Source of the DNA: Streptomyces camelliae
Lineage (GTDB): Bacteria > Actinomycetota > Actinomycetes > Streptomycetales > Streptomycetaceae
Length of the DNA: 64,000 nucleotides
Assembly (NCBI RefSeq): GCF_027625935.1
Contig: NZ_CP115300.1
Coordinates: forward strand, 3,038,001 to 3,102,000
Direction: 5' to 3'
Positions 33,570 to 42,883 of the stretch are shown here, piece after piece. The position numbers were made by a program, and so were the translations under genes. The first letter of the stretch is position 1. The number at the start of each line of letters is the position of its first letter. The notes under the pieces were generated by a model that ran no database searches, had not been told where the DNA came from, and saw only the letters and a program-made list of their open reading frames with translations.

Positions 33570-34892
33570 ATGGCGAGGCAGCGTGAGCAGTACGGCAGGT
33601 TCTACGAGGAGGACTTCGGCCTCAGTGGCCTCGGCGGGAAACTGTGCTCCGGGAAGAGGCCCCGTCCGACCCCTCCGGCGGTGCTGGAACTGGCCGCGGA
33701 GGCGGTCCGTGACGAGGAGGACCATCAACTCGGCAGGGATGTGCGGCTCCTGCTGGAGTCGCCGGTGCCGGACGAGGTGATCAGCGTCGTCTGGCCGGCC
33801 GTGACGGGAGGAAACTTCGACCCGGGTGACCATGGCATCGGCGCGCGTGATTGGTTGCGCATGGTCGCCGAGGTGAGCCGTGTGGACGTACCGGACAAGA
33901 CCGAGGCGCAGCAGCCCGGCCTGCCGGAAGGGGAGCTTCGCGCCTGCGTGCTGGCCGAGATCCGGTCGGCTGAGCCTGCGTTGAGGAGCACCCTGCCGCT
34001 GCCCCGCGTCGTGAGCACGCTGCGGCAGATCGTCGACGAGGCCGACGCCGATCTCGGCTTCCGGCTGTTCCTGCGTGTCCTCAAGGCGTATGCCGTGCCG
34101 GTGGACCAGGGCCAGTACGACCGGCTGCTGAGCATCGGGGACCGGCTGGCATACCCTCTTGCGGCCGTCTTCGAAGGCCTGGCCGTGCGGTGGCGACCGC
34201 TGGACGCCGGCCGCCGGGACTTCGGGACCCGCTTCGGGCTGCCGTTCCTTGCGGCGATGTTCCACGGAGGGTGGGATGCCTGGCGGTACGAGGGCTCGGG
34301 GACTCCCCGGGAACACGTCGGCAGACTCGCTCATGGCGACCGTGGCCTCGGCCCAGGTACCCAGGCTGCCGTCCTCCTTCAGGACGTTCGCCGCCTGGCG
34401 GGTTCCGCACTGTCCGACGACGCGGTCACGGCACTGTGGCGCACCGCCGCGCATCGCTGGAACGCGGCTGAGGCGTTCGACGCGGACGGGCGGGCCTGGC
34501 TGCGGGAGATCGCGGAGGTGTGCACAGCACGGCTGGCTGATGTCGCACCCGCCTACGTACCCGCCCTGCCCACACTCAGGAGCGACCTGACCGAAGCGGT
34601 TCTACGTGAGGTGCGCGACATCGGTCCGGCGCTGGACAGGTCCGTGACTCATCACTGCCGGTCCGCAGCAACCGAGGGAATCGCCTCGGTACTTGAGGAA
34701 ACAGTAAGGTCCGTCGACCCGGACCTCGGCTTCCGTTTCCTCCTGCATCTCCTCGCCTCGTACGACGTTGCGGTCTCCGAGACCCAGTACGCTCGATACC
34801 AGGAGATCGGAGCACGTTTCGGCTTCCACGAGGAATACGTCGCCGAGCAAGTGTCAGCAAACACTGCGCATGCAAACGACCGCGCGGACTGA
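33570..34892 (+). CDS. Two-repeat helical protein, paralogue of the adjacent pseudogene
   Basis: A 440-residue soluble protein starting MARQREQYGRFYEEDFG, with AAGGG 8 nt upstream; an in-frame start at 33435 is less likely. It consists of an N-terminal cap and two related helical units of about 150 residues. Unit 1 runs from DEVISVVWPAVTGG to LGFRLFLRVLKAYAVPVDQGQYDRL. Unit 2 runs from DDAVTALWRTAAHRW to LGFRFLLHLLASYDVAVSETQYARY. No catalytic motif or signal peptide is visible. Its presence next to a decayed copy, downstream of a polymorphic toxin, suggests an immunity or accessory family under turnover. Function is unproven. Confidence 0.75.
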   Translation: MARQREQYGRFYEEDFGLSGLGGKLCSGKRPRPTPPAVLELAAEAVRDEEDHQLGRDVRLLLESPVPDEVISVVWPAVTGGNFDPGDHGIGARDWLRMVAEVSRVDVPDKTEAQQPGLPEGELRACVLAEIRSAEPALRSTLPLPRVVSTLRQIVDEADADLGFRLFLRVLKAYAVPVDQGQYDRLLSIGDRLAYPLAAVFEGLAVRWRPLDAGRRDFGTRFGLPFLAAMFHGGWDAWRYEGSGTPREHVGRLAHGDRGLGPGTQAAVLLQDVRRLAGSALSDDAVTALWRTAAHRWNAAEAFDADGRAWLREIAEVCTARLADVAPAYVPALPTLRSDLTEAVLREVRDIGPALDRSVTHHCRSAATEGIASVLEETVRSVDPDLGFRFLLHLLASYDVAVSETQYARYQEIGARFGFHEEYVAEQVSANTAHANDRAD

Positions 34893-34907
34893 CGGACGAG
34901 GCCTGGA

Positions 34908-35240
34908 CTAGAACCTCGGCCCGTTCCTGGACCGCTGCACCCTCGTGGTGCGGCGGTCCTTCGCGTTCCAGCAGGCCTTGTGCCAGTGGCGGCGGTCGTC
35001 GACGCCCGCGTGTTCCGGCCAGGCCACCACGTGCGGGACGCCGGAGGGGATCAGCTGGTCGCAGCCGGGGCAGCGGTAGGTCTTGCCCTGCGCGCTCGCC
35101 CCGGCGACATGGCGCACGCTCCAGTCCTCGCCCTGCCAGCTCTCGGACGACTGCCAGCCGCCGTACCGGCCGGCGCTGTCGTCCTCGGCGCTCCGGCCCG
35201 ACGATCCGGCTGCCTTCGGTCGGTTGCGACGCGGGGACAC
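34908..35240 (-). CDS. Small zinc-motif protein
   Basis: A 110-residue protein starting at GTG 35240 with GAGAGG 7 nt upstream. The N-terminal half is polar and probably disordered. The C-terminal half has YRCPGCDQLIPSG followed by HVVAWPEHAG and HWHKACW, a CxxC...H...HxxC arrangement typical of a zinc-binding treble-clef or HNH-like fold. Actinobacterial homologues are commonly annotated ATP/GTP-binding protein, although no P-loop is present here. Function unknown. It converges with the repeat-protein gene, leaving 15 bp between stops. Confidence 0.8.
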   Translation of the reverse strand: MSPRRNRPKAAGSSGRSAEDDSAGRYGGWQSSESWQGEDWSVRHVAGASAQGKTYRCPGCDQLIPSGVPHVVAWPEHAGVDDRRHWHKACWNAKDRRTTRVQRSRNGPRF

Positions 35241-35462
35241 GGGACACCTCTCGGGGCTATACAGGAAACACGGGCTTCGTCCAGCGTACGCGCCGCAAGG
35301 TGGGGTACGCGAAGGGCACAATCTCGCCCAAGTCCCCCTCCGGGGCCCTTCATTCTGAAGACAATCCGCAAATCTCTCCGCCAGGCCGTGTCCTGGGCAC
35401 GTGTCAGGCGGTTATGCCGAGTGGGGGAGCTCCGAGCCGGAGCCAAGGAAGCAGGAAATGCG

Positions 35463-36491
35463 ATGTACGTAGGAAGCTTTGTGCTGGGCGCCCAGTTCCC
35501 GGGCCAGGGTCCGGGAGAAGCCCTGCACCGGGCGGTCCGCTCCGCGGAGGTCGCCGAGGAGGCCGGGCTGGACGCGGTCTGGCTGGCCGAGCACCACTTC
35601 GTGCCGTACGGCACGTGCCCGTCCGCGGTCACGCTGGCCGCGTATCTGCTCGGCCGCACCCACCGTGTCCGCGTCGGTACGGCAGTCAGCGTACTGCCCA
35701 CCGCGCACCCGGTGGCCCTCGGCGAGCAGGCCGCGCTGCTGCATCTGACGAGCGGCGGCCGGTTCACGCTGGGCGTGGGCCGCGGTGGACCCTGGGTGGA
35801 TCTGGAGGTGTTCGGCGCGGGACTCCAGGCGTACGAACAGGGTTTCCCGGAGTCACTCGATCTGCTGCTGCGCTGGCTCCGGGAGCCCCGCGTGGGGGCC
35901 GACGGCGAGCAGTTCCGGTTTCGCGAGGTGCCGGTCGTGCCCCGCCCCGCGGACGGTCTGACGGAGACGCCCGGGCCCGAGGTCGTCGTCGCCTGCACCT
36001 CCCCGGCGAGCGTACGGCTGGCCGCCGAGCGCGGGCTGCCGATGCTGCTCGGCATGCACGTCGGGGACGAGGAGAAGGCCGAGATGGTCGCCATGTGGCG
36101 GCGCTACGCCCTCGCGGCGGGCCGGCCGGGCGAGGAGATCGCGGACGCCGCCCATGTCTCGGCCGGGGTGTGCCAGCTCGCGGACCGGCGCACGGACGCG
36201 GCGGAGACCCTGCTGAAGGCCATGCCGGGCTGGCTGAAGCAGGGCCTGGAGGCGCATGTGACGGTCGACGGCCGGGTGCGCGCGATGCGCGATCCGCACG
36301 CCTACACCGAGCTGCTCTGCGGGCTGCACCCGGTGGGCACGCCGCGGCTGGCCGCCGACCGGCTCGCGGCCACCTCCGAGCGCACCGGAATCTCCCGTTT
36401 CGCCCTCCTCGTGGAAGGCTCGGGCGATCTCGCCGCGACCGAGGAGAACCTCCGGCGGCTGGGCGCCGAGGTGCTGCCCCAGCTGCGCTGA
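35463..36491 (+). CDS. LLM-class flavin-dependent oxidoreductase
   Basis: A 342-residue protein (MYVGSFVLGAQFPGQG) of the bacterial luciferase-like monooxygenase superfamily. It contains AEEAGLDAVWLAEHHFVPYG (the conserved EHH), LGRTHRVRVGTAVSVLPTAHP, GRFTLGVGRGGPW and a C-terminal GTPRLAADRL. It should use FMNH2 or F420 with an unknown substrate. The preceding 220 bp form a promoter region in which I recognise no operator. A CTGGGG/CCCCAG hairpin follows the stop at 36517-36537. Confidence 0.88.
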   Translation: MYVGSFVLGAQFPGQGPGEALHRAVRSAEVAEEAGLDAVWLAEHHFVPYGTCPSAVTLAAYLLGRTHRVRVGTAVSVLPTAHPVALGEQAALLHLTSGGRFTLGVGRGGPWVDLEVFGAGLQAYEQGFPESLDLLLRWLREPRVGADGEQFRFREVPVVPRPADGLTETPGPEVVVACTSPASVRLAAERGLPMLLGMHVGDEEKAEMVAMWRRYALAAGRPGEEIADAAHVSAGVCQLADRRTDAAETLLKAMPGWLKQGLEAHVTVDGRVRAMRDPHAYTELLCGLHPVGTPRLAADRLAATSERTGISRFALLVEGSGDLAATEENLRRLGAEVLPQLR

Positions 36492-36597
36492 CCCGGCCGG
36501 CCCGCGCGCGAGCCACCTGGGGGGCTTGCCGCCCCAGCACTGAATGCACCTCCCGCGAGTGGAGCGGCAAGCAAGCGCCTCACTGGCTCCCGTAGGG

Positions 36598-36990
36598 TCA
36601 GCAGTCCCGAAGCTCCGGCGACTGGTTCAGCAACTGGCTGCGCACCGACGTGAAGCGGGCCAGCGTCTCGTCCGCGGCCGGGTCCAGCGGGAACACCGCG
36701 ACCCGGTGGCAGTTCTGGAAGGCAAGACGCACACCGAAGTGCCGCTGCAGCGCGCCGCGAATGGCGTCACTCGCGAGCGCACGCAACAGCTGACCGCGTG
36801 CCTGCTCGTCCGGCGGGGGCGTCAGGTTGTCGGCGAACGGACCGCCGTCGACCTTCAGCCGCGCCACCAGGGAGCTGATCATCTCCCATGCGTAAGGCAG
36901 GGAGGTCCGGACGCAGTCGACGAATTCAGCTTCGTCGACCTCGCCTCGCTCGGCCTGTTCGAGTAGGGCCGGTGAGACGTCGAGCGACAT
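36598..36990 (-). CDS. Conserved hypothetical protein
   Basis: A 130-residue soluble protein (MSLDVSPALLEQAERGEVDE). The ATG at 36990 follows GAGAGGAG. It is mostly helical with an SLPYAWEMISSLVARL segment, and the C-terminal half has ALQRHFGVRLAFQNCHRVAVFP. It occurs next to nucS in several streptomycetes as far as I recall. No functional motif is visible. The 289-bp space up to nucS holds both divergent promoters. Confidence 0.75.
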   Translation of the reverse strand: MSLDVSPALLEQAERGEVDEAEFVDCVRTSLPYAWEMISSLVARLKVDGGPFADNLTPPPDEQARGQLLRALASDAIRGALQRHFGVRLAFQNCHRVAVFPLDPAADETLARFTSVRSQLLNQSPELRDC

Positions 36991-37279
36991 GGGTTCTCCT
37001 CTCGCACCCCCGCAGGGAGCAGGGGTTGCCGGACAGGTAAGGGAGTTCGCGATGTCGAACACGCTCAGTACATACGCCGCGACCTCACGTTCCCTACGGT
37101 AGGCAACCGTCGGTGACCACACCAGCAGAATGCGTATATGGAACGATCCGCTCTGAAACACAATCGGCCACGGATCGACCAGGGATGAACAAGAGTTTCC
37201 AGGGACAATTGGGGCGATACACAGGGAGCAGGACGGGCGCATCGCGTGCACCGGCGCGCGTCGAGTAGCGTTGCCGACC

Positions 37280-37951
37280 ATGCGTCTCGTCATTGCCCGA
37301 TGCTCGGTCGACTACGCCGGCCGGCTCACCGCCCACCTGCCCTCGGCACCCCGCCTGATCCTGGTCAAGGCGGACGGCAGCGTCTCCATCCACGCGGACG
37401 ACCGGGCCTACAAGCCCCTCAACTGGATGTCGCCGCCCTGCACGCTGAAGGAAGGCAGCGGCGCGGACGAGGGCGTCTGGACGGTCGTCAACAAAGCGGG
37501 CGAGAAACTGATCATCACGATGGAGGAGATCCTCCACGACTCCTCGCACGAACTCGGCGTGGATCCGGGTCTGATCAAGGACGGCGTGGAAGCACACCTG
37601 CAGGAGCTGCTCGCCGACCGCATCGAGACGCTCGGCGAGGGCTACACGCTGATCCGCCGCGAGTACATGACGGCCATCGGCCCGGTGGACATCCTGTGCC
37701 GGGACGCGGACGGCCAGACGGTGGCGGTGGAGATCAAGCGCCGGGGCGAGATCGACGGCGTGGAGCAACTCACCCGCTACCTCGACCTGTTGAACCGCGA
37801 CCCCCACCTCGCCCCGGTCCGTGGCGTCTTCGCCGCCCAGGAGATCAAGCCCCAGGCCCGCGTCCTCGCCACCGACCGCGGCATCAACTGCCAGATCCTG
37901 GACTACAACGCGCTGCGGGGCATCGAGGACGACAAGCTCCGCCTGTTCTGA
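37280..37951 (+). CDS. nucS: Mismatch-specific endonuclease NucS/EndoMS
   Basis: A 223-residue protein starting [14 protein letters not shown]. It has an N-terminal beta-rich DNA-binding/dimerisation domain and a C-terminal RecB-like nuclease domain. The catalytic residues Asp137 (GPVDILC), Glu151 and Lys153 (VAVEIKRRG) are all present. The C-terminus DDKLRLF resembles the sliding-clamp-binding tail of actinobacterial NucS. It cuts both strands at G-T, G-G and T-T mismatches, replacing MutS/MutL repair in Actinobacteria. A TTG at 37271 could add three residues. Monocistronic, closed by the hairpin at 38005. Confidence 0.95.
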   Translation: MRLVIARCSVDYAGRLTAHLPSAPRLILVKADGSVSIHADDRAYKPLNWMSPPCTLKEGSGADEGVWTVVNKAGEKLIITMEEILHDSSHELGVDPGLIKDGVEAHLQELLADRIETLGEGYTLIRREYMTAIGPVDILCRDADGQTVAVEIKRRGEIDGVEQLTRYLDLLNRDPHLAPVRGVFAAQEIKPQARVLATDRGINCQILDYNALRGIEDDKLRLF

Positions 37952-38004
37952 CAGACGGCTCGCAGGCGGTTCACGGGCGGTTCACAGGCCTTTCTACGAC
38001 ACGA

Positions 38005-38037
38005 CGGTGCCGGGTCCATCGGATGGACCCGGCACCG
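38005..38037. terminator. Bidirectional terminator between convergent genes
   Basis: A perfect 15-bp stem (38005-38019 with 38023-38037) has a 3-nt loop. It lies between the stops of nucS (37951) and the leftward ATPase gene (38053), so it can terminate both. Confidence 0.85.
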
Positions 38038-38052
38038 CTGTGTCGGCAGGGC

Positions 38053-40656
38053 TCACATCACCGCGCTCGGGGACGCCGGGGTGCTCTGGGGAGCCGATGC
38101 GGTGCTCGTCGTGCCGCCGGTCGTCGTGCCGCTGGTGGAGCCGCTGGTCGTGCTGCCGCCGGAACCACTGGTCGAGCCGTCGGTGGAGCCGGTGGTGCCG
38201 CCACCGCTCGTGGTGCCGCCGCTGGTGCTGCCGCCGCTCGTGGAACCACCTGTGGTCGTCCCGCCGCCCGTCGTGGTGCCTCCCGTGCCGGAGGAGCCTC
38301 CCGTGCCGGTGCCGCCCGTCGTGCTGCCCCCGGTGGTCCCGGTGGACCCGCCGGTCGACGAGCCGCCGGTCGAGGAGCCGCCGGTGCTGCCGCCCCCGGT
38401 CGTCGTTCCCCCGGTCGAACCGCCGCCCGAACTCGTGGACCCCGTCGGCTTGGGTGACTTGGACGGCGGGGTGGACGTCGTGCCGGGGCCCGACGGCGTG
38501 ATGCTCTCCGACGGCTGGGCCGGGTCCGTCGACGGCGCGGGAGTCGTGCCGCCCGTGCCCCTGGCCGTCGGCCGGCCGGTCGCCCCGCCCGTCGTGCCGC
38601 CCGTGCTCTGGTTCGGGTCCGCGCCCAGGGTGCCGTCGCCCGTGCCCTGGCTGACCGAGGGGTTGACGTCGACCTTGCCGGCGGGGTTCTTGCCGTCGTT
38701 CTCGTGGGACGTCATGCCCAGCGTCACCACCGTGCCGAGGACGGCCGCCAGCAGCGCCCCCGAACCGGCCGCCACCATGTTGCGGCGGGCCAGCCGGCGG
38801 ATGCCGCCGCTCTGTGCCGCGGCGACCGGGATCCGCTGGGTCACAAGTGCCTCGCCCAGCGGAGCGTACGGCGGCGGGGCCGACTCCTCGTGCCGAATCT
38901 CCGGCAGCTCCTCCCCCGCCGGCACCGTGACCCCGGGCAGCTCGCCGGAGCGGTCGGCGACCAGCGCGAGCGCCCGGCGCCCGGCGACGGTGCCCCGCTT
39001 GTCGGCGAGCGCCCCGCGCAGCCCGATGGACGCCTCCAGCTCCGCGCGGGCCCGGTCCAGCTGGTCGGTGCACAGCGCCAGGACGCCCAACTCGTGGTGG
39101 AAATAGGCCTGTTCGTGGACCTCGCCGGTCTGCCGGGCGGCCTCCGCGCCGGAGCGCAGCGCACGCTCCCACGCGCCCCAGTGGAGTCCCGCGGCGAAGG
39201 CGGGCGCGGCCGTACGGGCCAGTCGTACGGCGATGCTCTCCTCGCCGTCAGCCGGAACCGACGTCTGCGGGACCACGGCGGCCAGCGCGGCCAGCACCGC
39301 GTCCGCCTCCGCGCTCACCCGCTCGGGGGTCACCGAGGGATGCCCGGACCACCAGGCGTAGTGCTCGGCCGCGGCGAGCGCCTGGGCGGGGGCGTCGTCG
39401 GCGTACCCGGCGGCCTCCAGCTGGGTCTGCACCCCGGTCGCGAGCCGGTAGCGGGAGCCGACCGGCGAGACCAGTCCGCAGCCCGCCAGCTCGCCGAGCG
39501 CGGCGTCGGCGTGGGTGTCGCCGACCAGCGCCGGCAGATGCGCCTGGTGCGGCACCTCGCCGCCGAGGGCGACCGCGAAGCGCAGGGTGGCACGGGCGGA
39601 CGCGCTGAGCCGGGAGGCGAGCAGCGGGGCGGGCGCGGCGGCCTCGCCGAGGGACGGCAGGGGAATGTCGTCCTCGGGCACCAGGGGGATCTCCGCCGGC
39701 GGCAGTACGTCCTCGAAGACGCCGTACTCGTCCACGGCGCCCGCGCCGGCCCGCAGCTCGTCGCGCTGCCGGAGCAGGGCGCCGGCCTGGACGAAGCGCA
39801 AGGGCAGGCCCTCGGACTCGAACCACAGGTCACCCGCCCAGTTGGCCTCCTCCTCGGTGAGGACGCGGCCGGCGGTCCGCTCCAGGATCTCCACGCCGCC
39901 GGCCCGGTCGAGGCCGCCGAGGAAGACCTCCTCGACGGCGGACTGGGCGGCCGGCGCGGGCACCTCGGGAGTGGCGCCGATCAGGAACGCGCACTCGCGG
40001 GCGACGTCGAGGAGTTCGTCCAGGGCGGCGCCGCCGAACTCGATGTCGTCCAGGACGACGACCGCGCCGATCTCGGCGACGAGCGCGTGCAGGTCCTCCC
40101 GTGCGGGGCGGTGGCCGGGGGCGTCGTAGACGGCGTGGAAGAGGTCGTGCAGCAGGTCGCCGGCGGTGCGGTGGAAGCCGGAGAGCCGGACCACGCCGTC
40201 GGGGGCGAGGTCCTCGCAGTCCTCGGCGACCAGGTCGAGCAGGGCGGTGCGGCCGGAGCCGCCGGGGCCGGTGAGCCGTACGGAACGGCCCCGGGCCAGC
40301 AGCCGGACCAGGCGCTCGCGTTCGTCCTGGCGCTCCAGCAGGGACGGCGCGGGCTGGGCGGGGCCGGCCGGCGCGGGGGGCCTGGCGGCCCGCTCGGTCT
40401 CGGCGCGCTCGGCGGCCGTCCGCTTACGGGGACCGCCGGGCCGCTCGGCCGGCGGGCAGGGCTCTATCTCGCTGCCGTCGACCGGGTTGACGGTGAGCAG
40501 CAGATCACCGGCGACGAGCCGCGCCGTGCGGGCGAGTGCCGGCGCGCCCGGGCCGAAGTCGGAGGTGAGGGATTCCCGGGGCGGGCGGCGGCCGGACGTG
40601 TGGCCGTGCCCTTCGGGTCCCTGATCGATCGGGTCGATGGGTTCCCTGGGTTCCAT
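38053..40656 (-). CDS. STAND-type P-loop ATPase with membrane segment and Gly/Ser/Thr-rich tail
   Basis: An 867-residue protein. The N-terminal 105 residues are Pro/Arg-rich. An AAA/NB-ARC-like ATPase follows, with Walker A GPGGSGRT at 130-137 and a Walker B-like AVVVLDDIEFGG near 205. A helical region (about 340-600) with TPR-like character (ERALRSGAEAARQTGEVHEQ) comes next, then a single hydrophobic segment (about 630-650, AAGSGALLAAVLGTVVTLGM). It ends in a tail of about 200 residues built of GGSTGG/TTGG repeats ending SPSAVM, presumably outside the membrane. This is inside-out signalling architecture: cytoplasmic NTPase, one TM, wall-spanning tail. Substrate and partners are unknown. The ATG at 40656 follows GGGGGG. 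The 267-bp upstream space has no recognisable site. Confidence 0.85.
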   Translation of the reverse strand: MEPREPIDPIDQGPEGHGHTSGRRPPRESLTSDFGPGAPALARTARLVAGDLLLTVNPVDGSEIEPCPPAERPGGPRKRTAAERAETERAARPPAPAGPAQPAPSLLERQDERERLVRLLARGRSVRLTGPGGSGRTALLDLVAEDCEDLAPDGVVRLSGFHRTAGDLLHDLFHAVYDAPGHRPAREDLHALVAEIGAVVVLDDIEFGGAALDELLDVARECAFLIGATPEVPAPAAQSAVEEVFLGGLDRAGGVEILERTAGRVLTEEEANWAGDLWFESEGLPLRFVQAGALLRQRDELRAGAGAVDEYGVFEDVLPPAEIPLVPEDDIPLPSLGEAAAPAPLLASRLSASARATLRFAVALGGEVPHQAHLPALVGDTHADAALGELAGCGLVSPVGSRYRLATGVQTQLEAAGYADDAPAQALAAAEHYAWWSGHPSVTPERVSAEADAVLAALAAVVPQTSVPADGEESIAVRLARTAAPAFAAGLHWGAWERALRSGAEAARQTGEVHEQAYFHHELGVLALCTDQLDRARAELEASIGLRGALADKRGTVAGRRALALVADRSGELPGVTVPAGEELPEIRHEESAPPPYAPLGEALVTQRIPVAAAQSGGIRRLARRNMVAAGSGALLAAVLGTVVTLGMTSHENDGKNPAGKVDVNPSVSQGTGDGTLGADPNQSTGGTTGGATGRPTARGTGGTTPAPSTDPAQPSESITPSGPGTTSTPPSKSPKPTGSTSSGGGSTGGTTTGGGSTGGSSTGGSSTGGSTGTTGGSTTGGTGTGGSSGTGGTTTGGGTTTGGSTSGGSTSGGTTSGGGTTGSTDGSTSGSGGSTTSGSTSGTTTGGTTSTASAPQSTPASPSAVM

Positions 40657-40923
40657 GGGTTCAAGCCCCCCAAAAGCGTCGTGTGCCCGTGACTACGGCC
40701 CCTCCCCCGGCCTTGTCGCACACGCGCTGTCGCTTCTGGTCCGGGCCCGCTCGGTCGAGGGTTGCGAGGCAGCGGGCGACCGAACCCTAAACCTTGGCTC
40801 AGTATCTCCGACAGGGTGGGGTGCCGTACGGCCCGAGACGTCACGGTCCGGTGTGGATTGCCCTTGACCCTGTCCCGCCCTGCGCACGGATCCCGCCCGC
40901 ACGGCGGATCACACGCGGGCAGT

Positions 40924-41247
40924 TCACACGCGGGGCAGTGGCTCCAGTCCGATGCCCCCCTCGATGGCCAGGATGCGGTGCAGCCGGGTGGCCACCAGCA
41001 GGCGCTGCATCTGCGGCGGGACACCGCGCAGCACCAGACGGCGCCCGCAGCGGCCGGCCCGCCGATGGGCACCCATGATCACCCCGAGCCCGGTGGCGTC
41101 CCAGGAGTCCAGTTCGGACAGGTCGAGCACCAGGTCGCCGACGCCGTGATCGACTGCCGAGTGCAGGGCCGTACGGGCGTCCGCCGCGCTGCGGACGTCG
41201 AGGCGGCCCCCGACGACCAGCTCGGCATGGTCGCCCCTGATGTGCAT
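40924..41247 (-). CDS. STAS domain anti-sigma factor antagonist
   Basis: A 107-residue SpoIIAA-like protein starting MHIRGDHAELVVGG at ATG 41247, with GGGGAG upstream. The fold is a single STAS domain: GRLDVRSAADARTAL, LVLDLSELDSWDATGLGVI, MGAHRRAGRCGRRLVLRGV. At the site normally phosphorylated by the anti-sigma kinase (Ser in DSSGL) it has Thr52 (WDATGLG), still phosphorylatable. It should release a sigma factor from its anti-sigma when unphosphorylated. The partner sigma/anti-sigma genes are not adjacent. Confidence 0.9.
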   Translation of the reverse strand: MHIRGDHAELVVGGRLDVRSAADARTALHSAVDHGVGDLVLDLSELDSWDATGLGVIMGAHRRAGRCGRRLVLRGVPPQMQRLLVATRLHRILAIEGGIGLEPLPRV

Positions 41248-41398
41248 ATGCGCTCCCCGTTGAGTGCGGTTGGCGTACTCGTTGTTGACTGTGCGAGTGG
41301 TGGTGCGGTTGCTGCTTGTAAGCGAACCGATACCGAATTCACCCCGGGGAGTGATACTCCCGGGGGTGAGATCCGGCGGATTTCCGTACAGAGGGTGC

Positions 41399-42247
41399 TC
41401 AGTACTTGTAGAAGCCCTGCCCGCTCTTGCGGCCGATGTCACCGGCATCCACCATCCGGCGCATCAGCTCCGGCGGGGCGAACTTCTCGTCCTGGGACTC
41501 CGTGTAGATGTTGCCGGTGGCGTGCAGCAGGATGTCGACACCGGTGAGGTCGGCGGTGGCGAGCGGGCCCATGGCGTGGCCGAAGCCCAGCTTGCAGGCG
41601 AGGTCGATGTCCTCGGCCGTCGCGACCCCGGACTCGTAGAGCTTGGTCGCCTCGACGACGAGCGCGGAGATGAGCCGGGTGGTGACGAACCCGGCGACGT
41701 CCCGGTTGACGACGATGCAGGTCTTGCCGACGGACTCGGCGAACTCCCGCGCGGTGGCGAGGGTTTCGTCGCTCGTCTTGTACCCGCGGACCAGCTCGAC
41801 GAGCTGCATCATCGGCACCGGCGAGAAGAAGTGGACGCCGACGACGCGCTCGGGGTGCTCGGTGGCCGCCGCGATCTTGGTGATCGGGATGGCGGAGGTG
41901 TTGGAGGCGAGCACGGCCTCCGGGCGCACGATCTTGTCGAGCGCACGGAAGATCTCGTGCTTGACCTCCAGCTTCTCGAAGACGGCCTCGACGACGATGT
42001 CGGCGTCGGCGGCGGCGTCCAGCTCGGTGGTCGGGGTGATGCGACCGAGGGCTGCCTCGGCGTCCGCCGCCGCCAGCTTCCCCTTGCTCACGAACTTGTC
42101 GTACGAGGCCTTGATGCCGTCGGTGCCACGCTTCAGTGCCTCGTCGGTGACATCGCGCATGACGACGTCCCAGCCCGCCTGCGCGGCGACCTGAGCGATA
42201 CCGGATCCCATGAGACCGGCTCCGATGACGGCGAGCTTCCGTGCCAC
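41399..42247 (-). CDS. 3-hydroxybutyryl-CoA dehydrogenase
   Basis: A 282-residue protein starting at GTG 42247 after AAGGGAG. The Rossmann motif GAGLMGSGIAQ binds NAD(P)H; catalytic residues lie in SNTSAIPITKIA and GVHFFSPVPMMQLVELV (His). Motifs RDVAGFVTTRL and GPLATADLTGVDILLH continue to a DIGRKSGQGFYKY end, the classic short HBDH. It reduces acetoacetyl-CoA to 3-hydroxybutyryl-CoA, placing it in the same pathway as the thiolase at 14189 and icmA. A GTTAGTAAC element at 42321-42329 upstream resembles the TTACT/AGTAA sites elsewhere in the window. Confidence 0.95.
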   Translation of the reverse strand: MARKLAVIGAGLMGSGIAQVAAQAGWDVVMRDVTDEALKRGTDGIKASYDKFVSKGKLAAADAEAALGRITPTTELDAAADADIVVEAVFEKLEVKHEIFRALDKIVRPEAVLASNTSAIPITKIAAATEHPERVVGVHFFSPVPMMQLVELVRGYKTSDETLATAREFAESVGKTCIVVNRDVAGFVTTRLISALVVEATKLYESGVATAEDIDLACKLGFGHAMGPLATADLTGVDILLHATGNIYTESQDEKFAPPELMRRMVDAGDIGRKSGQGFYKY

Positions 42248-42634
42248 TGACGACTCCCTTGAAAGCGCTCCAAGTCTGCTTCTCCGGCGGACCATAGCGC
42301 TCTGGAGCCGCTGTGTGACTGGTTAGTAACGCGCGTCACGTCTCAACAGACGGACATCACACCGGCAGCGGTACGCGCCACCCGATCGGGCCCGTCGTAC
42401 CCAGAAGCGGCTTTGCTCCTCAATGAGTTGCATCACGGGCGGTTTGCGCCCCGCGCACCGGGTGGCGCGGGGTAGCGAGGCCCGGCTCTTTCCCGGCATT
42501 GTTCCGTAACCTCCCGATCACGTGGCGTGGCGGGCCATGGCCGGGTCATCCTGACCTCCCCCTCCTCATGGAGCCTCAACAACGCTCTTCAGGTGGGCAG
42601 TTGAACTCTGTTCTGCTCACGGAATCGATGTGTG

Positions 42635-42883
42635 ATGTCGAGTAAGAAGGTGGTGACCGTCGCCGTCCTGGTGACGGTCCTCGCATGGAGCACGGTGATG
42701 GCCGTGCTGGGACAGGTCGCCGCCGTGGCCACCCTGCTCCCGTCCCTGGGCCTGCTCGTGCAGCAGATCGTCCAGGCCCTGACCGGTCCGGAGGGCTCAC
42801 GTACGCCCGCCGGGACCGGCGGATCCCACACGCCCGGCGGCCCCGACCCCGCCGCCGGCGACGGCACGGAGCCGCCCCGATGA
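42635..42883 (+). CDS. Small single-TM hypothetical protein
   Basis: An 82-residue protein (MSSKKVVTVAVLVTVLAWST) with one N-terminal hydrophobic segment up to about residue 45 and a Gly/Pro/Thr-rich C-terminal part. The stop overlaps the start of the following HTH gene (ATGA), so the two are coupled. The 387-bp space before it (42248-42634) contains an 8-bp hairpin CCCCGCGC/GCGCGGGG at 42449-42472 and no gene. Function unknown; a membrane partner of the downstream regulator is possible. Confidence 0.65.
   Translation: MSSKKVVTVAVLVTVLAWSTVMAVLGQVAAVATLLPSLGLLVQQIVQALTGPEGSRTPAGTGGSHTPGGPDPAAGDGTEPPR

Noticed and set aside
38081..39106. A long plus-strand Pro/Val-rich frame opposite the STAND ATPase tail
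   Set aside because: It is a complement artefact of the GGSTGG repeats. The minus strand has the P-loop, TM segment and RBS.
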